This document shows positions 35,353-45,783 of a DNA stretch of 64,000 bases, piece by piece. The notes below the pieces were generated by a model. The model did not search any database. It worked only from the letters and a program-made list of their open reading frames with translations, and was not told the DNA's origin. Origin of the DNA: Amoebidium appalachense (taxonomy: Eukaryota; Ichthyosporea); assembly GCA_963693365.1 (NCBI GenBank), contig CAVNZM010000001.1:1302001-1366000 (forward strand), written 5' to 3'. The translations under genes were made by a program, and so were the position numbers. Numbering within the stretch: the stretch's first letter is position 1; every line of letters begins with the position of its first letter.

Positions 35353-35913
35353 ATGTGTAATATAGTTAATGTAATAAAAATTGTAACAAATATAGCATTA
35401 GTAGGTATAGAAGTTTTAATAGTAATGTTTAACACGAGTGGACGAAGTAGAAGTAGAAGTAATTGGGTTTATAAAATTACAATAAGGATAAAAGGAGTAG
35501 GTCGAATCTCAGGATTCGAAAGGGATCAATGAGGAAGAGTAATAGGATTAACAGGAGAATATGGACAGTTAATCATGGAGGATATATTAGTAGCTACAAT
35601 AAGATTGATGGATAGAGAGAAAAAGGGAATGGAACGAGTAGAGTTAAAAATTTGAGCACCTCTAGGAATGATCATTTTAGTTGGGGCTCAAGATTTATTA
35701 GCTGTTTACTTAGCAATAGAAGCTCAAAATTTAGCTTTCTATACTTTTGTTTGAATAATTTATTTTCTCTTAATAATATTAGGTTTTTATTTTACATCTT
35801 CTCTAATTTTTATTCCTAGGATAAGATTTTATAATTTTATGTACTTAGGATGAGATTCTTTATTACCTTTTTCATTAGCTTGTTATTTATTTTGTATTTT
35901 TTCTCTCATCTAA
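35353..35913 (+). CDS. Open nad1/nad2 chimera (TGA=Trp)
   Basis: With TGA as Trp, one frame of 186 codons runs from ATG 35353 to TAA 35911-35913. The middle (PLGMIILVGAQDLLAVYLAI, then EAQNLAFYTFVW) matches the ND2 block usually written (S/A)xDLLxxYLAIELQSLxxY. The end (IPRIRFYNFMYLGWDSLLPF, then SLACYLFCIFSL) is the C-terminus of ND1 (PRxRYDxLMYLGWKxLLPLSLA). The first 100 residues look like neither, except for an ND1-like hydrophobic start. Under the standard code it would stop at the first of four TGA codons. Whether it is expressed is unknown; as an ND subunit it lacks most helices. Confidence 0.6.
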
Positions 35914-36043
35914 TCTTATTTTTTCTTATTCTTGATTTTTCTATTTGAGCAGCTCCTTTTACTAAGCAAATTATTATTCATATGAGCTTAGTAAGAGATA
36001 GTACTATAGTTTATACTTAGTACTAATAAATTCTTTTGGTAAA

Positions 36044-36500
36044 ACAGAAGAGACATTCATCTAGTGTATATAAAAAGGGAAATAATTGGAAGTAGGCAGT
36101 TCGAGACGTTTTAAGAGATACTAACTAGTATGTCTTTTAACTTTATGAAATAGGTATTTAAGAACTTGATAAAAGGAAGATGATAGATATTGTTTAAAGA
36201 CTCAGACCATTCAGATCACTCAGATCATTCAGGTCACTCAGATCTTTAAGACGCTATTTGCAACGGGGGAAATAGTGCTTTATCGGAACTTATGTATATA
36301 GGGGTACATATGCCTTGTTTAACTCACTCAGATTCATATTCGATAAGTTAATTCTATCAAGCAATTAAATATTTATTTTATAGGGCTAGAGCTACTTACT
36401 TCTAATTATATCCTTTAGATAAACCCATGAAAAATAAAGGTTCCCCGCCCTTTGTTTCAGAGATAGAAATAATATTCTCAGGTGCATGAAACCCTAAACT
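36044..36500 (+). repeat. M-block copy
   Basis: Second full + strand copy, directly after the nad1 tail. It contains a local expansion of a TCAGATCATTCAG-like unit (about 36200-36250). Confidence 0.9.
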
Positions 36501-36529
36501 AGGGTCCCAGAATCTCCACCCTACCCCTC

Positions 36530-37190
36530 CCTATTTACATGTTCCACCTACTCCTCATACTTACACCTCATACTTATTCCTCATACTTACTCCTCTCACC
36601 TACACCTATCTATTAATGTTCCCACCTACTCCTCATATTTACTCCTCCCACCTACTCCTCATACTTACTCCTTTCACCTACACCTATCTATTAATGTTCC
36701 CACCTACTCCTCATATTTACTCCTCCCACCTACTCCTCATACTTACTCCTTTCACCTACACCTCCTATTGATATGTTCTACTTACATGTCCCACCTATTC
36801 TGCATACTTACTTCGCATACTTACACCACATACTTACACCTCATATTAACATGTCCCACCTACTCCTCATATTTACTCCTACCTATTTAGTGTTCCCACC
36901 TACTCCATTTATTTACACCTCCTATTTACTCCTCTTACACCTTCCACCTACTCCATCTATTGATATATCCTACTTACATGTTCCTACTTACTCCTATCTA
37001 TTTAATGTTCTATTTACTCCTCATACTTACTCCTCATCCATCTCCATACTAGGTTACTTGCTTCTTAATTCCTCTTCACTCATACGCATACTAGGTGAAT
37101 TGACTCTTTACTTCTCTTCATCCATCTGCATACTAAGTTACTTGCTTCTTTACTTCTCTTCACTTATACAAGGTTAATTTGTAAAGTTCT
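36530..37190. repeat. CCTACTCCTCATA minisatellite
   Basis: Short units of TTACTCCT(C/T)ATA and CCCACCTACTCCTCAT, then units like CTTCACTCATACGCATACTAGG. The same units, inverted, form 41990-42330. Confidence 0.9.
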
Positions 37191-37209
37191 CCTTACTCAT
37201 ACAAGGTTA

Positions 37210-37370
37210 ATTTGTAATCTGGTGATTCCAAGAATCTCGCAAGAGCTTTCTCGTTAAGATACTTTCTTATGCTTTGAAATCTAGAGGTTTTAAGAGTCTC
37301 AGTAGAGCCTTATCGCTAAGGAACTTCCTTATGCTCTTGTCATCATACTACGACAAGCTCGTTGGGACTC
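37210..37370. repeat. R5 hairpin-repeat units
   Basis: Two units with CAAGAATCTCGCAAGAGC and AGAGTCTCAGTAGAGCCTTA, followed by GACAAGCTCGTTGGGACTCG. Confidence 0.85.
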
Positions 37371-37429
37371 GCAATGCTGTTGTGTAATTAAATAGATAGT
37401 ATTTATGCTACGATATGAAAGCTTGTTAA

Positions 37430-37860
37430 CTTAAACTAGCTTGGTACTGTGTACCTGTGCGCAAGGCAATTAGCCTAAGCTCGTTTAGGAGGGTATCCCT
37501 GTGCGCAAGACAAATTGGTTAAGCTCGCTTAGTACTGTGTACCTGTGCATAAAGCGATTTGACTAAGTTTGCTTGGTACTGTGTACCTGTGCGCAAGGCT
37601 ATTAGCTTAAGCTAGCTTGAAATGGAATCCCTGTGCTTGTGCGTAATGCTATTCGCTTAAGCTAGGTCGGTACTGTGTACCTTTGTGTAATGCTATTTGC
37701 CTAAGCTAGCTTGGGTTTATGCGAACGTCTTGCATGGGTTGATCGTTGGTGCGAACGTATTGGGTGGATCGTTGGTGCGAACATATTGTTGATGCGAACG
37801 TATTGGGTTGATGCGAACGTCTTGGGTTGATGTAAACTTCTTGCGTTGGTCGTCATGATG
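37430..37860. repeat. R1 array running into R3 units
   Basis: R1 units to about 37715, then R3 words (GTTGGTGCGAACGTATTGG) to about 37860 and one R2 unit to 37915. Confidence 0.85.
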
Positions 37861-37959
37861 TAAAAGTGTAACAGCTCTCAGACAGCCATCATCTGGGTAT
37901 TCTCGTCATGAACTCGCAACTCATCGAGTACTCGCAGAGTTCTTACTACTCTAACAGGA

Positions 37960-39190
37960 CGAGAGTCTCTGAAGAGCCTTCTTGCTAAGAGAAAAGTCTT
38001 ATGCTCTTGTAATATTCTCCTTACTCGTACAAGGTGAATTGGTAATCTTGTGATTACAAGAGTCTCTGCAGAGCTTTCTCGCTAAGATAAAAGTCTTATG
38101 CTATTATCATCATACGACGACAAGCTCGTCTAGAACTCGTAACTCGCAGATGTTTTATGGTGAGCTATCTCTTGATAGAACGTCTTGCGTAGGTCGTTAT
38201 GCATTAGTGTAATTTCTTACGTTGGTGCGAACGTATTGGGTTAATGTGAACATCTTGCCTTGGTCGTTATGCCTTAGTGTGATTTCTTACGTTGGTGCGA
38301 ACGTCTTGCGTAGGTCGTCATGCCTTGATGCGAACGTTTTGGGTTGGTCGTTATGCTTTAGTGTGATTTTCTTGCGTTTATCGTTGGTGCGAAAGTTTTG
38401 GGTTGGTCGTTATGCTTTAGTGTGATTTTCTTGCGTTTGTCGTTGGTGCGAACGTATTGCGTTGGTCGTCATGCCTTTATATAAACTTCTGGCTAAGAGA
38501 AAAGTCTTATGCTCTTGTCATTATACGACGACAAGCTCGTCATGAGACTCTCTAAAGAGCCTTATCGCTAAGAGAAGAGTCTTATGCTCTTGTCCTTATA
38601 CGACGACAAGCTCGTTGTGAGAGTCTCTAAAGAGCCTTATCGCTAAGGAACTTATGCTTTTGGAAAATTCTCCTTACTCGTACAAGGTGAATTTGGACTC
38701 TGAGGAGCCCAAGAGTCTCAGTAGAGCTTTCTCGCTAAGAGAAAAGTCTTATGCTCTTATCCTCATACGACGACAAGCTCGTATTAGTACTCGCAACTCG
38801 CAGATGTTTTCTGGTGAGCTATCTCTTGATAGGATGTTTATAGGTGGAAGGTTTCTTGGATTGGTCGTCATGGGTTGATGCGAACGTCTAGGGTTGGTTG
38901 TTATGGGTTGATGCAAACGTCTAGGGTTGGTTGTTATGGGTTGATGCAAACGTATTGGGTTGATGCGAACATCTTGGATTAGTTATCATGCCTTGATGGG
39001 AATGTCTTAGATTGGTTGTTATGGGTTGATGCGAACATATTGGGTTGGTCTGGTCGTTAATGGGAATTTCTTGCGTTGATGCAAACGTCTTGCATTGATG
39101 TAAACTTCTTGCGTTGGTCGTCATGATGTAAACTTCTTGCGTGGGGTCTCAGTAGAGCCTTATCGCTAATAAACTAATTTATGCTTTTGA
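37960..39190. repeat. Interleaved R5 and R3 units
   Basis: R5 hairpin units at about 37960-38130, 38490-38800 and 39140-39190, alternating with R3 stretches at 38180-38480 and 38840-39140. Open frames across it translate repeats. Confidence 0.85.
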
Positions 39191-39239
39191 ATCTCATAAA
39201 TTATCAACTATTGATCAATTTATTTTTCATAAATCATTA

Positions 39240-40010
39240 ATCAACTTCTCCTCCGTTAATCATATCTCGATCTACTAGTTCTACTTTCCGTTAATCGTTT
39301 CTTGATCTATTAGTTCTCCTCTTCTGTATACCATCATTAATCTACTATTCATCCGTAAATATTTCTAGCTCAACTAATTCTCCTTATCCATCAATTCTCA
39401 TCACTCTATTAATCCTTCTCCTTCGTTTATTGTTTCTTGATCCAATAGTTCTCCTCTTTCGTTAATTATTTTTCAATCAACTAGTTCTCTTCATCTGTAA
39501 ATCGTCATCAATTTACTACTTCCCCGTTAATTATTCTTCAATTAACTAGTTCTCTTCATCTGTAAATCAGCATTTCTTCGATCAACTAGTTCATCTGTCA
39601 AGCGACTACTCCTTCATTAACCATTTTGGATCTACTAGTTCTACTCTTCCATTAACCATTTTGGATCTACTAGTTCTACTCTTCCAGTAACCATTTTGGA
39701 TCTACTAGTTCTACTCTTCCATTAATCATTCTTAGATCAACTAGTTCTATTCTTCCGTTAATCTTTCTTAGATCCACTAGTTCTATTCTTCCGTTAATCT
39801 TTCTTAGATCAACTAGTTCTCTTCATTTGTAAATCATCATCTTCATCGATCCACTAGTTCCCATCATCAATCAAATACTCCTCCGTAGATCCTCATCGAT
39901 CAACTAGTTCTCATTATCAATCTAATACTCCTCGGAGATCCTCATCATCAATCGAATACTCCTCCGTTGATCCTCTTCGATCAACCATTTCTCCTTTAAT
40001 CCTTACTTGA
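39240..40010. repeat. R4 minisatellite
   Basis: Same unit as 32170-32870 (ACTAGTTCTACTCTTCC, TTAATCATTCTT), with local sub-arrays of GGATCTACTAGTTCTACTCT. Confidence 0.9.
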
Positions 40011-40429
40011 CTCAAATAGATTTACTCTAATTATACAGATTCTTTCTAATTAAGCAGGCTCACCAGATTCACTCTATTCAAACAGATGGAATTAGGTCTC
40101 TCTACGAAGACCGCGTGAACGAGTATTCTTAAATTTTTGGCTCCGATTATTAATAGATGAACCAAGGTTTTTCTTTTATTCAATAACGCTCACCCCGCAA
40201 CCTACTCATAGTACGTTATAAGAAAGTATCCTTTTTCTACAGTCTATTGTTAAATAAGCGGACTTCAGGTATTAGCTTTGAGAATACGTTATGTAATATA
40301 CTTCCTCTTACGAGTCTGCGGCACACGGTATTAATTGATACCAAAGAATAGTCTAATAGCTATTATACACTATTAAACTTACAGTCTATAATAATCATAG
40401 TACTATGAATCCAAACTAGCTTAAGCTCC

Positions 40430-40612
40430 CACTTAAGAGCGGACTATCTCTTTAATACAATTAAATTGAGTAGTGAAAAGTATTGTTTTGCGTATAGTCT
40501 CGAAGGATACTACTCATATCTATCTATTTTGGTTTCCTGCTGATTGTCCATTGTTACATCTTTAAGGTTATTAATTGCAATAAATACCAAAAAACTTAAA
40601 GCTTTAGGCGTC
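40430..40612 (-). ncRNA. Group I intron catalytic core, copy 1
   Basis: On the minus strand the classic elements appear in order: Q (AATCAGCAGGAAACC, 40531-40545), R (CGAGACTATACGC, about 40490-40502) and S (GAGATAGTCCG, about 40438-40450), which form P7 and its neighbours. It follows directly after a cox1 fragment on the same strand. No homing-endonuclease frame was seen. It is paralogous to 57700-57905. Confidence 0.75.
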
Positions 40613-40840
40613 TCAGTATATCGCAAGATTTAAATGGCGCATCAAGAGTAGTAGCTGTCTTAATAAAATTATACCTATGATCTGTTTCAGAGTACCGTAC
40701 CTGGTACTCCTAAATCGATAGAAAAATTTAGTATCTACTACTATTAATTCAACATGGATTACTACGAAGAAAGTTGTTCCTAATAATCCTCCAAATGCAT
40801 CTGCTTTAATAAACAGTAAGTACTTTAAAAATTTTAAAGA
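40613..40840 (-). pseudogene. cox1: cox1 N-terminal fragment
   Basis: The minus-strand frame includes FIKADAFGGLLGTTFFVVIH and VEL. AFGGLLGTTFSVLIRxEL is the conserved end of the first helix of cytochrome c oxidase subunit 1. After VEL the reading goes into unrelated sequence that precedes the group I core, so it is probably intron. Only about 25 residues of COX1 remain. Confidence 0.65.
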
Positions 40841-41089
40841 TTACTGCAATAGCCATGAGACGCTTCATCTGCGAGTTAGTACTAGAGTCTCAGTAGAGTC
40901 ACCGCTCGTTTAGTATTCTGATGCTTCCTTCATTTATCTTCAATCAATCCAAAAGAGGTGTTCTGATGTTTTTCATGACAAAAGAACATTGTGAGTCCCA
41001 ACGAGTTGAGAGTTCGTACTAGAGTTTCAGTAAATTAGTAGCCGACGCTCAACTCGCATTAGAGTAGTAAGAACTCAACGAGTTTAGAA

Positions 41090-41350
41090 TCCCAGGCTAC
41101 AAGAGTCTCAGTAGAGCTTTCTCGCTTAGAGAAAAGTCTTATGCTCTTGTCATCATACGACGACAAGCTCATTTAGTACTCGCATTAGAATAGTAAGAAT
41201 TCAACAAGTTTGGAATCCCAGGTTACAAGAGTCTCTTTTGAGTCGCCGCTTGTTGTGAGCGTCTCTGCAGAGCTTTCTCGCTAAGAGAAAAGTCTTATGC
41301 TCTTGTCTTCATACGACGACAAGCTCGTCTAGGACTCGCAACTCGCAATT
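41090..41350. repeat. R5 hairpin-repeat units
   Basis: Two units with ACAAGAGTCTC, TTTCTCGC(T)TAGAGAAAAG and CATACGACGACAAGCTC. Confidence 0.85.
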
Positions 41351-41364
41351 CACCTTGCATACAG

Positions 41365-41690
41365 AGATACCATCCAAAGCTAGCTTAAGTTAATAGCCTT
41401 CCACATAGGGATACCATCTCAAGTTAATTTAAGCTAATAGCCTTACACACAGGTACACAGTATCAAGCTAGCTTAGGCCATTTGCCTTGCACACAGGGAT
41501 ACAATCCCAAGCTAGCTTAGGCCATTTGCCTTGCACACAGGGATACAATCCCAAGCTAGCTTAGGCCATTTGCCTTGCACACAGGGATACAATCCCAAGC
41601 TAGCTTAGGCCACTTGCCTTGCGCACAGGGATACAATCCCAAGCTAGCTTAAACTATTGCCTAACCCCGTCCGATCGCCTAGTTTAAGTT
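41365..41690. repeat. R1 array, most regular copy
   Basis: Successive near-identical units of about 44 bp: AGCTAGCTTAGGCCATTTGC followed by CTTGCACACAGGGATACAAT and CCCA. Confidence 0.95.
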
Positions 41691-41754
41691 AACAAGCTTT
41701 CATCTCGTAGCATAACTACTATCTATTCAATTACAAAACAGCATTGCGCGTACC

Positions 41755-42360
41755 AACGAGCTTATCGTCGTATGAGGACAAGAGCATAAGACTCTTCTCT
41801 TAGCGAGAAGGCTCAAGCAAGACTCTCGTGCTGTTAAAGTAATAATAACTCTGCGAGTAGTAAGCGAGTTACGAGTTCACAATGAGTTTGGGCTCCTCAG
41901 AGTCCAAAAGCATAAGTTCCTTAGCGATAAGGTTCTTTAGAGACTCTTGTAATTTAAGGATTGCCAATTCACCTTGTATGGGTATGCAAATGGATGAAGA
42001 GACAGGTCACCTGGGATGTGTATGAGTGAAGAGAAGTAAAGAGTTAATTCACTTAGCATGCAGATACGTATGCAGATGGATGAAGAGAAGTAAAGAGTTT
42101 ATTCACTTAGTATGCATATGTAAATGGATGAAGAGACAGGTCATTTGGTATGGAGATGGGTGAAGATAAGAGATAGGTCACCTGGGATGTGTATGAGTGA
42201 AGAGAAGTAAAGAGTTAATTCACTTAGTATGCAGATGTGTATGCAGATAGGGGAATAAAAGAGACAGGTCACCAAGTATGCGTATGCAGATAGGTGAAGT
42301 GAAGAGACAGGTCACCTGGGGTGCAGATGAGGGAAAAGAAGTTGAAAAGCAAAGAAAACC
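41755..42360. repeat. Inverted R5 units, then GGATGAAGAGAAG minisatellite
   Basis: R5 units, inverted, to about 41960. Then units of about 40-50 bp such as GTATGCAGATGGGTGAAGAG and AAGTAAAGAGTTAATTCACT to about 42330, the reverse complement of sequence at 37040-37180. Confidence 0.85.
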
Positions 42361-42399
42361 TTAGGAAAATCCCTAATTATTTAGTTAAAATGCCTTGTA

Positions 42400-42686
42400 A
42401 AAGCTGAAAATTATGGGTCCCGGATCTCTGATGCAAAGGGAGGGGGGAATTGTTCTAATTATGGCATCATCTAAAGGAAATAATCTTCTGTAAGTAGCTC
42501 TAGCACTATAGAAAAAATATTTCCTCCCTTTATAGAATTAACCAATTAAACATTAATTTAATTTAGTTAAACAAGGCATGTGTACCCCTATATACACAAG
42601 TTCCAATAGAGCACTAATCCCCCCGTTGCAATTAGCGTCCCTGTAACATTAGTTACCAAGAAATCTCTATCATCTTCCTTTTATAA
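42400..42686 (-). repeat. M-block, left part of the copy split by the YR element
   Basis: Reverse complement of 34160-34460 up to TTCCTTTTATAA. The remainder of the block continues at 54611, beyond the 11.9-kb insertion. Confidence 0.9.
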
Positions 42687-43036
42687 AGGTTTTATTTGTG
42701 GAAATTATTGACATAAATATTTTTCTGGGTAAACACGTAGGATGGGTGTTCGATACCAACATAACCATGTAGGCTTCATTTCGTGTTTTAGCAGTTAGCG
42801 GTTGGCTGCCCGCACACGGGCACCTATTAGCCAGTCAAAACATCAGATACCACAGATCACTAGACCGAGTTATGATTGGCTCGGATCAGATTTCACATAT
42901 CACTAGATCGATTTTTGATTGGTTCAGATCGGTAGGCTTAGGTATATAAGCACGACAGTTTTTAGCAGATCAGCAAGCTACAAACACATCTTCTGTGTTT
43001 AGCATCCACAGCCTTACAGCTATATATTCCTTTTCA
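42687..43036 (+). repeat. A1 repeat with promoter-like motifs
   Basis: 350 bp from AGGTTTTATTTGTGG to CCTTTTCA. It contains inverted CCAAT boxes (GATTGGCTC, GATTGGTTC) upstream of GGTATATAAG at 42941-42950, the order expected of a Pol II promoter driving gag at 43077. Copies at 25506, 54035 and 58381 keep the same motifs. Confidence 0.85.
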
Positions 43037-43076
43037 TTCCTTTTCATTCTCCCTATCTTTCCCTACGCCGGTCAGC

Positions 43077-44246
43077 ATGCCGCCGAAAAAGCGCCCGGCC
43101 TCAGCCGCCGCCCCTGCCGCGGCACCTAAGCGCCTGACCCGCAGCGACCTCCGCCACAGGCTGACCAACGCTCCCGCGGACACTGACGCGCCTCCAGCGG
43201 CCCATACCACCACGGACCCGGACCCGCCGGCTACTCTCCCCTCCACCCCTGAAGTCCCCCCTCAGGCCCCGCCGTCCCCGCAGATGACTTCTCAAGACGC
43301 CGTCCTGGCCGCCCTCACCGCCATCAGCACCCAGATGGCTGGCGTCCTGGCTGCTCTCACCAACCGCGACCCTCCCGCGCCCCCCGCCGCGCCCTCCACA
43401 CCCGGGGAGGTTTCCCCGGGGCTGCATCTCGGCCCTGACCTTGACCTGCCTGCCCTGCCCGCGCCCCCCATCACAGGTGAGAACACTGGCGACATTCAGC
43501 CGGGCACACTCCCGCTTCCCCCCGCGGATGTGCTGGCAGATTTGCGCGCCAATCGTTTCGTCGACCTGTATAAGTTCACCCCCGCCGCCCTCCTGGCCCC
43601 ATCCAAGAAAGGTCAGCATCTGCGCATGGCCGACGACGGCAGCATCGAGACTTTTCGCCAAGACACACCCGTTCCCCTGCGTTCACTCGTCATTTGGATC
43701 CAAGCTTGGACCCATTACATGGCCGCCAAGCACCACCTCGGCCTTCCCACGGACAAAGACGTACTTTGGACTCAGCACATCACTCGCCTCAGCACCCGAT
43801 ACCCGTGGGCCCAGATCCACAACTATGACGTATACGCCCGCACCGTGGCCCACCAGCAGGGTCGGGCTCCGATCGAGTGCCCCAACCTGCTCGCCCAACT
43901 CCACCAGGATCTCCTCCTGCCACCCACCCTGCTCATCCAGGACGCATGTCAGCGCTGTGGCTTCCCCGACCACCCCAGCGCGGCCTGCCCCATGTACCCC
44001 AAGCCCGGCTGTGGTCTTGACGGCTTTAAGCCGCCCCACAAACCCGGCGGGGGTCACACCCCTAACCGCCCTGGCCCGCAACCCGGCCCGGCCAAACCGG
44101 CCCGACCCGTAGATCTACCCGCGACGCACTGCAGGAATTTCCACATTAACGGTCGGTCCTGCGCTAAGCAGCCCTGCCCCTTCTCCCACGTGTGCCCGCT
44201 CTGCTCTGGCACACACCCCCGCAAAGACTGCAAGCACAATGCCTAG
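43077..44246 (+). CDS. Gag-like nucleocapsid protein of the YR element
   Basis: Starts at ATG 43077, 40 bp after the A1 repeat, and encodes 389 residues. An Ala/Pro-rich N-terminus with basic MPPKKRP is followed by a capsid-like helical part (FVDLYKFTPAALL, VIWIQAWTHYMAAKHHLGLP, RYPWAQIHNYDVYAR). The W..Y/HNYDxxxR ending is typical of DIRS-order Gag. Two cysteine clusters follow: C291QRCGFPDHPSAAC and, from C352, CRNFHINGRSCAKQPCPF-type sequence ending CPLCSGTHPRKDC. It should package the element RNA. The GC-rich codons contrast sharply with the mitochondrial-like flanks. The frame is intact. Confidence 0.85.
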   Translation: MPPKKRPASAAAPAAAPKRLTRSDLRHRLTNAPADTDAPPAAHTTTDPDPPATLPSTPEVPPQAPPSPQMTSQDAVLAALTAISTQMAGVLAALTNRDPPAPPAAPSTPGEVSPGLHLGPDLDLPALPAPPITGENTGDIQPGTLPLPPADVLADLRANRFVDLYKFTPAALLAPSKKGQHLRMADDGSIETFRQDTPVPLRSLVIWIQAWTHYMAAKHHLGLPTDKDVLWTQHITRLSTRYPWAQIHNYDVYARTVAHQQGRAPIECPNLLAQLHQDLLLPPTLLIQDACQRCGFPDHPSAACPMYPKPGCGLDGFKPPHKPGGGHTPNRPGPQPGPAKPARPVDLPATHCRNFHINGRSCAKQPCPFSHVCPLCSGTHPRKDCKHNA

Positions 44247-44521
44247 TCTACGCGCACACCCACACACACAGCTAGAACATAGGGGTTCGGAGCTAGGACA
44301 CACGAGTACAGGGAAACGGAGCTCGGGAGAACGGGCCAATAGGGCTGAGTACAAAATTTCGCAGGCCAACTACGGCGCCCGCGCGCGTCAAGAATAAATG
44401 TCCCTATACAAAGACGTTTATTCTGGCCACTGCACATAATTTTACTCCCCCCCCCCCATCCCACGAGCCTCCCCCCCCCCCCCTTACACTCACCTAGCAC
44501 TCCCCCCCTTCCCCCCCCCCC

Positions 44522-44551
<30 letters not shown>
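44247..44551 (+). other. YR element linker with C-rich tract
   Basis: Non-coding sequence after gag. It turns into long C runs from about 44448 and ends at the copia LTR. The C run resumes after the copia element at 50936. Confidence 0.8.
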
Positions 44552-44555
<4 letters not shown>

Positions 44556-45261
44556 ATTTTGTGTGGGTAAACGGAGAAGCAGAGAGCACAGATGGGTGTT
44601 ATGTAAAACACAACACAAAGACACACGGGAAAAACACAACCGGAGAGGAGGAACGATTTCTGGAACCATAGGAAGTGAATACGACTGCTTGTGATTTATT
44701 TCAAGATGAGGTCCCTTTTATACTTGGGAATGTGAAACGATAAACCAATCAAAAGAATGAAAACTATGAGTGTAAAATATATCGAATAAAATGTCTGTCG
44801 ACATTTAGAATATAAAACTCAATCCTCTAATGAAAGAAACTTCTAATAAAAGCACGGAAACATTTAATAAAATGAAACCACTTATGTAACTATTAATTCA
44901 TAACATATATTTATACATGTTCTTATCATAACACGTCTAAATATAATTTTTTTCTAATAGTTGAAGAACATAGCACAATGCTACGTCGTGGGAAAGGAAT
45001 GAGAAAGGAATGTAAGTTACTATATTTGGGAAAATACAAACGAGATATGATTGGATGACATATATAGATTTTGACGCAAACGACAATACGTGTGCGCGAG
45101 CTAAGTATGTCGATACGTACACAGATCTAAGATGTCGTGTACACGGAAACGGAAAAGAAAGAAAGAAATGAAGAAAGGAAAAGGAAACAAACTACAACAA
45201 CTAACAAATAAATACCAAACTCAACTTCTAAGTCTTGCTGAGAATTAAGTGAAGATGACAT
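44552..45261 (-). mobile_element. 3' LTR of the nested copia element
   Basis: 710 bp, + strand TGTTATTTTGTG...GATGACA. It is almost identical to 50228-50935; I saw only a T-run length change near 44946 and one C/T change near 45210. A purine-rich tract (GAGTGGGGA on the minus strand) lies directly inside at 45262-45270 and fits a polypurine tract. Confidence 0.95.
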
Positions 45262-45741
45262 CCCCACTCAAGGGTTGGAAGTTGGGTTCTCGTGAAGTTT
45301 GTTGATGTGACTGTTGATGTTAAGACTTTCACACATGTAGAAGTAGGTGCCGTGAAGTCACAGTCAAGTTTCCCCACTCGAGAAGACAATGGAGAAGACT
45401 TGAAGGTGCAAGCCGGGGAAGAAAACCAAAACGGAAGAAGCACACAACGACGGTTGCCTCTGAAGACTCGGAAGATGACGGTAGCCAATGACGTGATATA
45501 TAAATATATATAGAAGAAACAACTAGTGTATGTGTGACGTGTTGGTGGCTAATGATAAATACATTATATATATGGTGGTATATAAATAAACGACGGATGG
45601 TGGAGAAGAAATCCCCACTGAAGATGCACACACTGAAGATCGATGAAGACAGCAGTAGACTTTCGTTGGGAGGTGTCTCTACACGGTGATGTGTAGACCA
45701 CTGGCCAGGGCCCCAACCTACTTGAAGACCACTGTAGATGA

Positions 45742-45782
<41 letters not shown>

Positions 45783-45783
45783 C

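Larger units (their letters stand above)
28936..42686. other. Mitochondrial-like segment 1
   Basis: AT-rich DNA with fragments of atp6, nad1/nad2 and cox1, a group I intron core and repeat arrays, all listed separately. Gene pieces lie on both strands and use TGA for Trp. No LTR, LINE or exon of the nuclear type occurs inside. The left edge is a truncated LTR B; the right edge is the YR element. Short gaps between listed features hold AT-rich sequence with scattered repeat units and no gene I can identify. Confidence 0.8.

Noticed and set aside
43101-44369. Several open frames opposite or overlapping the YR-element gag
   Set aside because: High GC keeps all frames open; only the gag frame shows zinc knuckles and capsid features.
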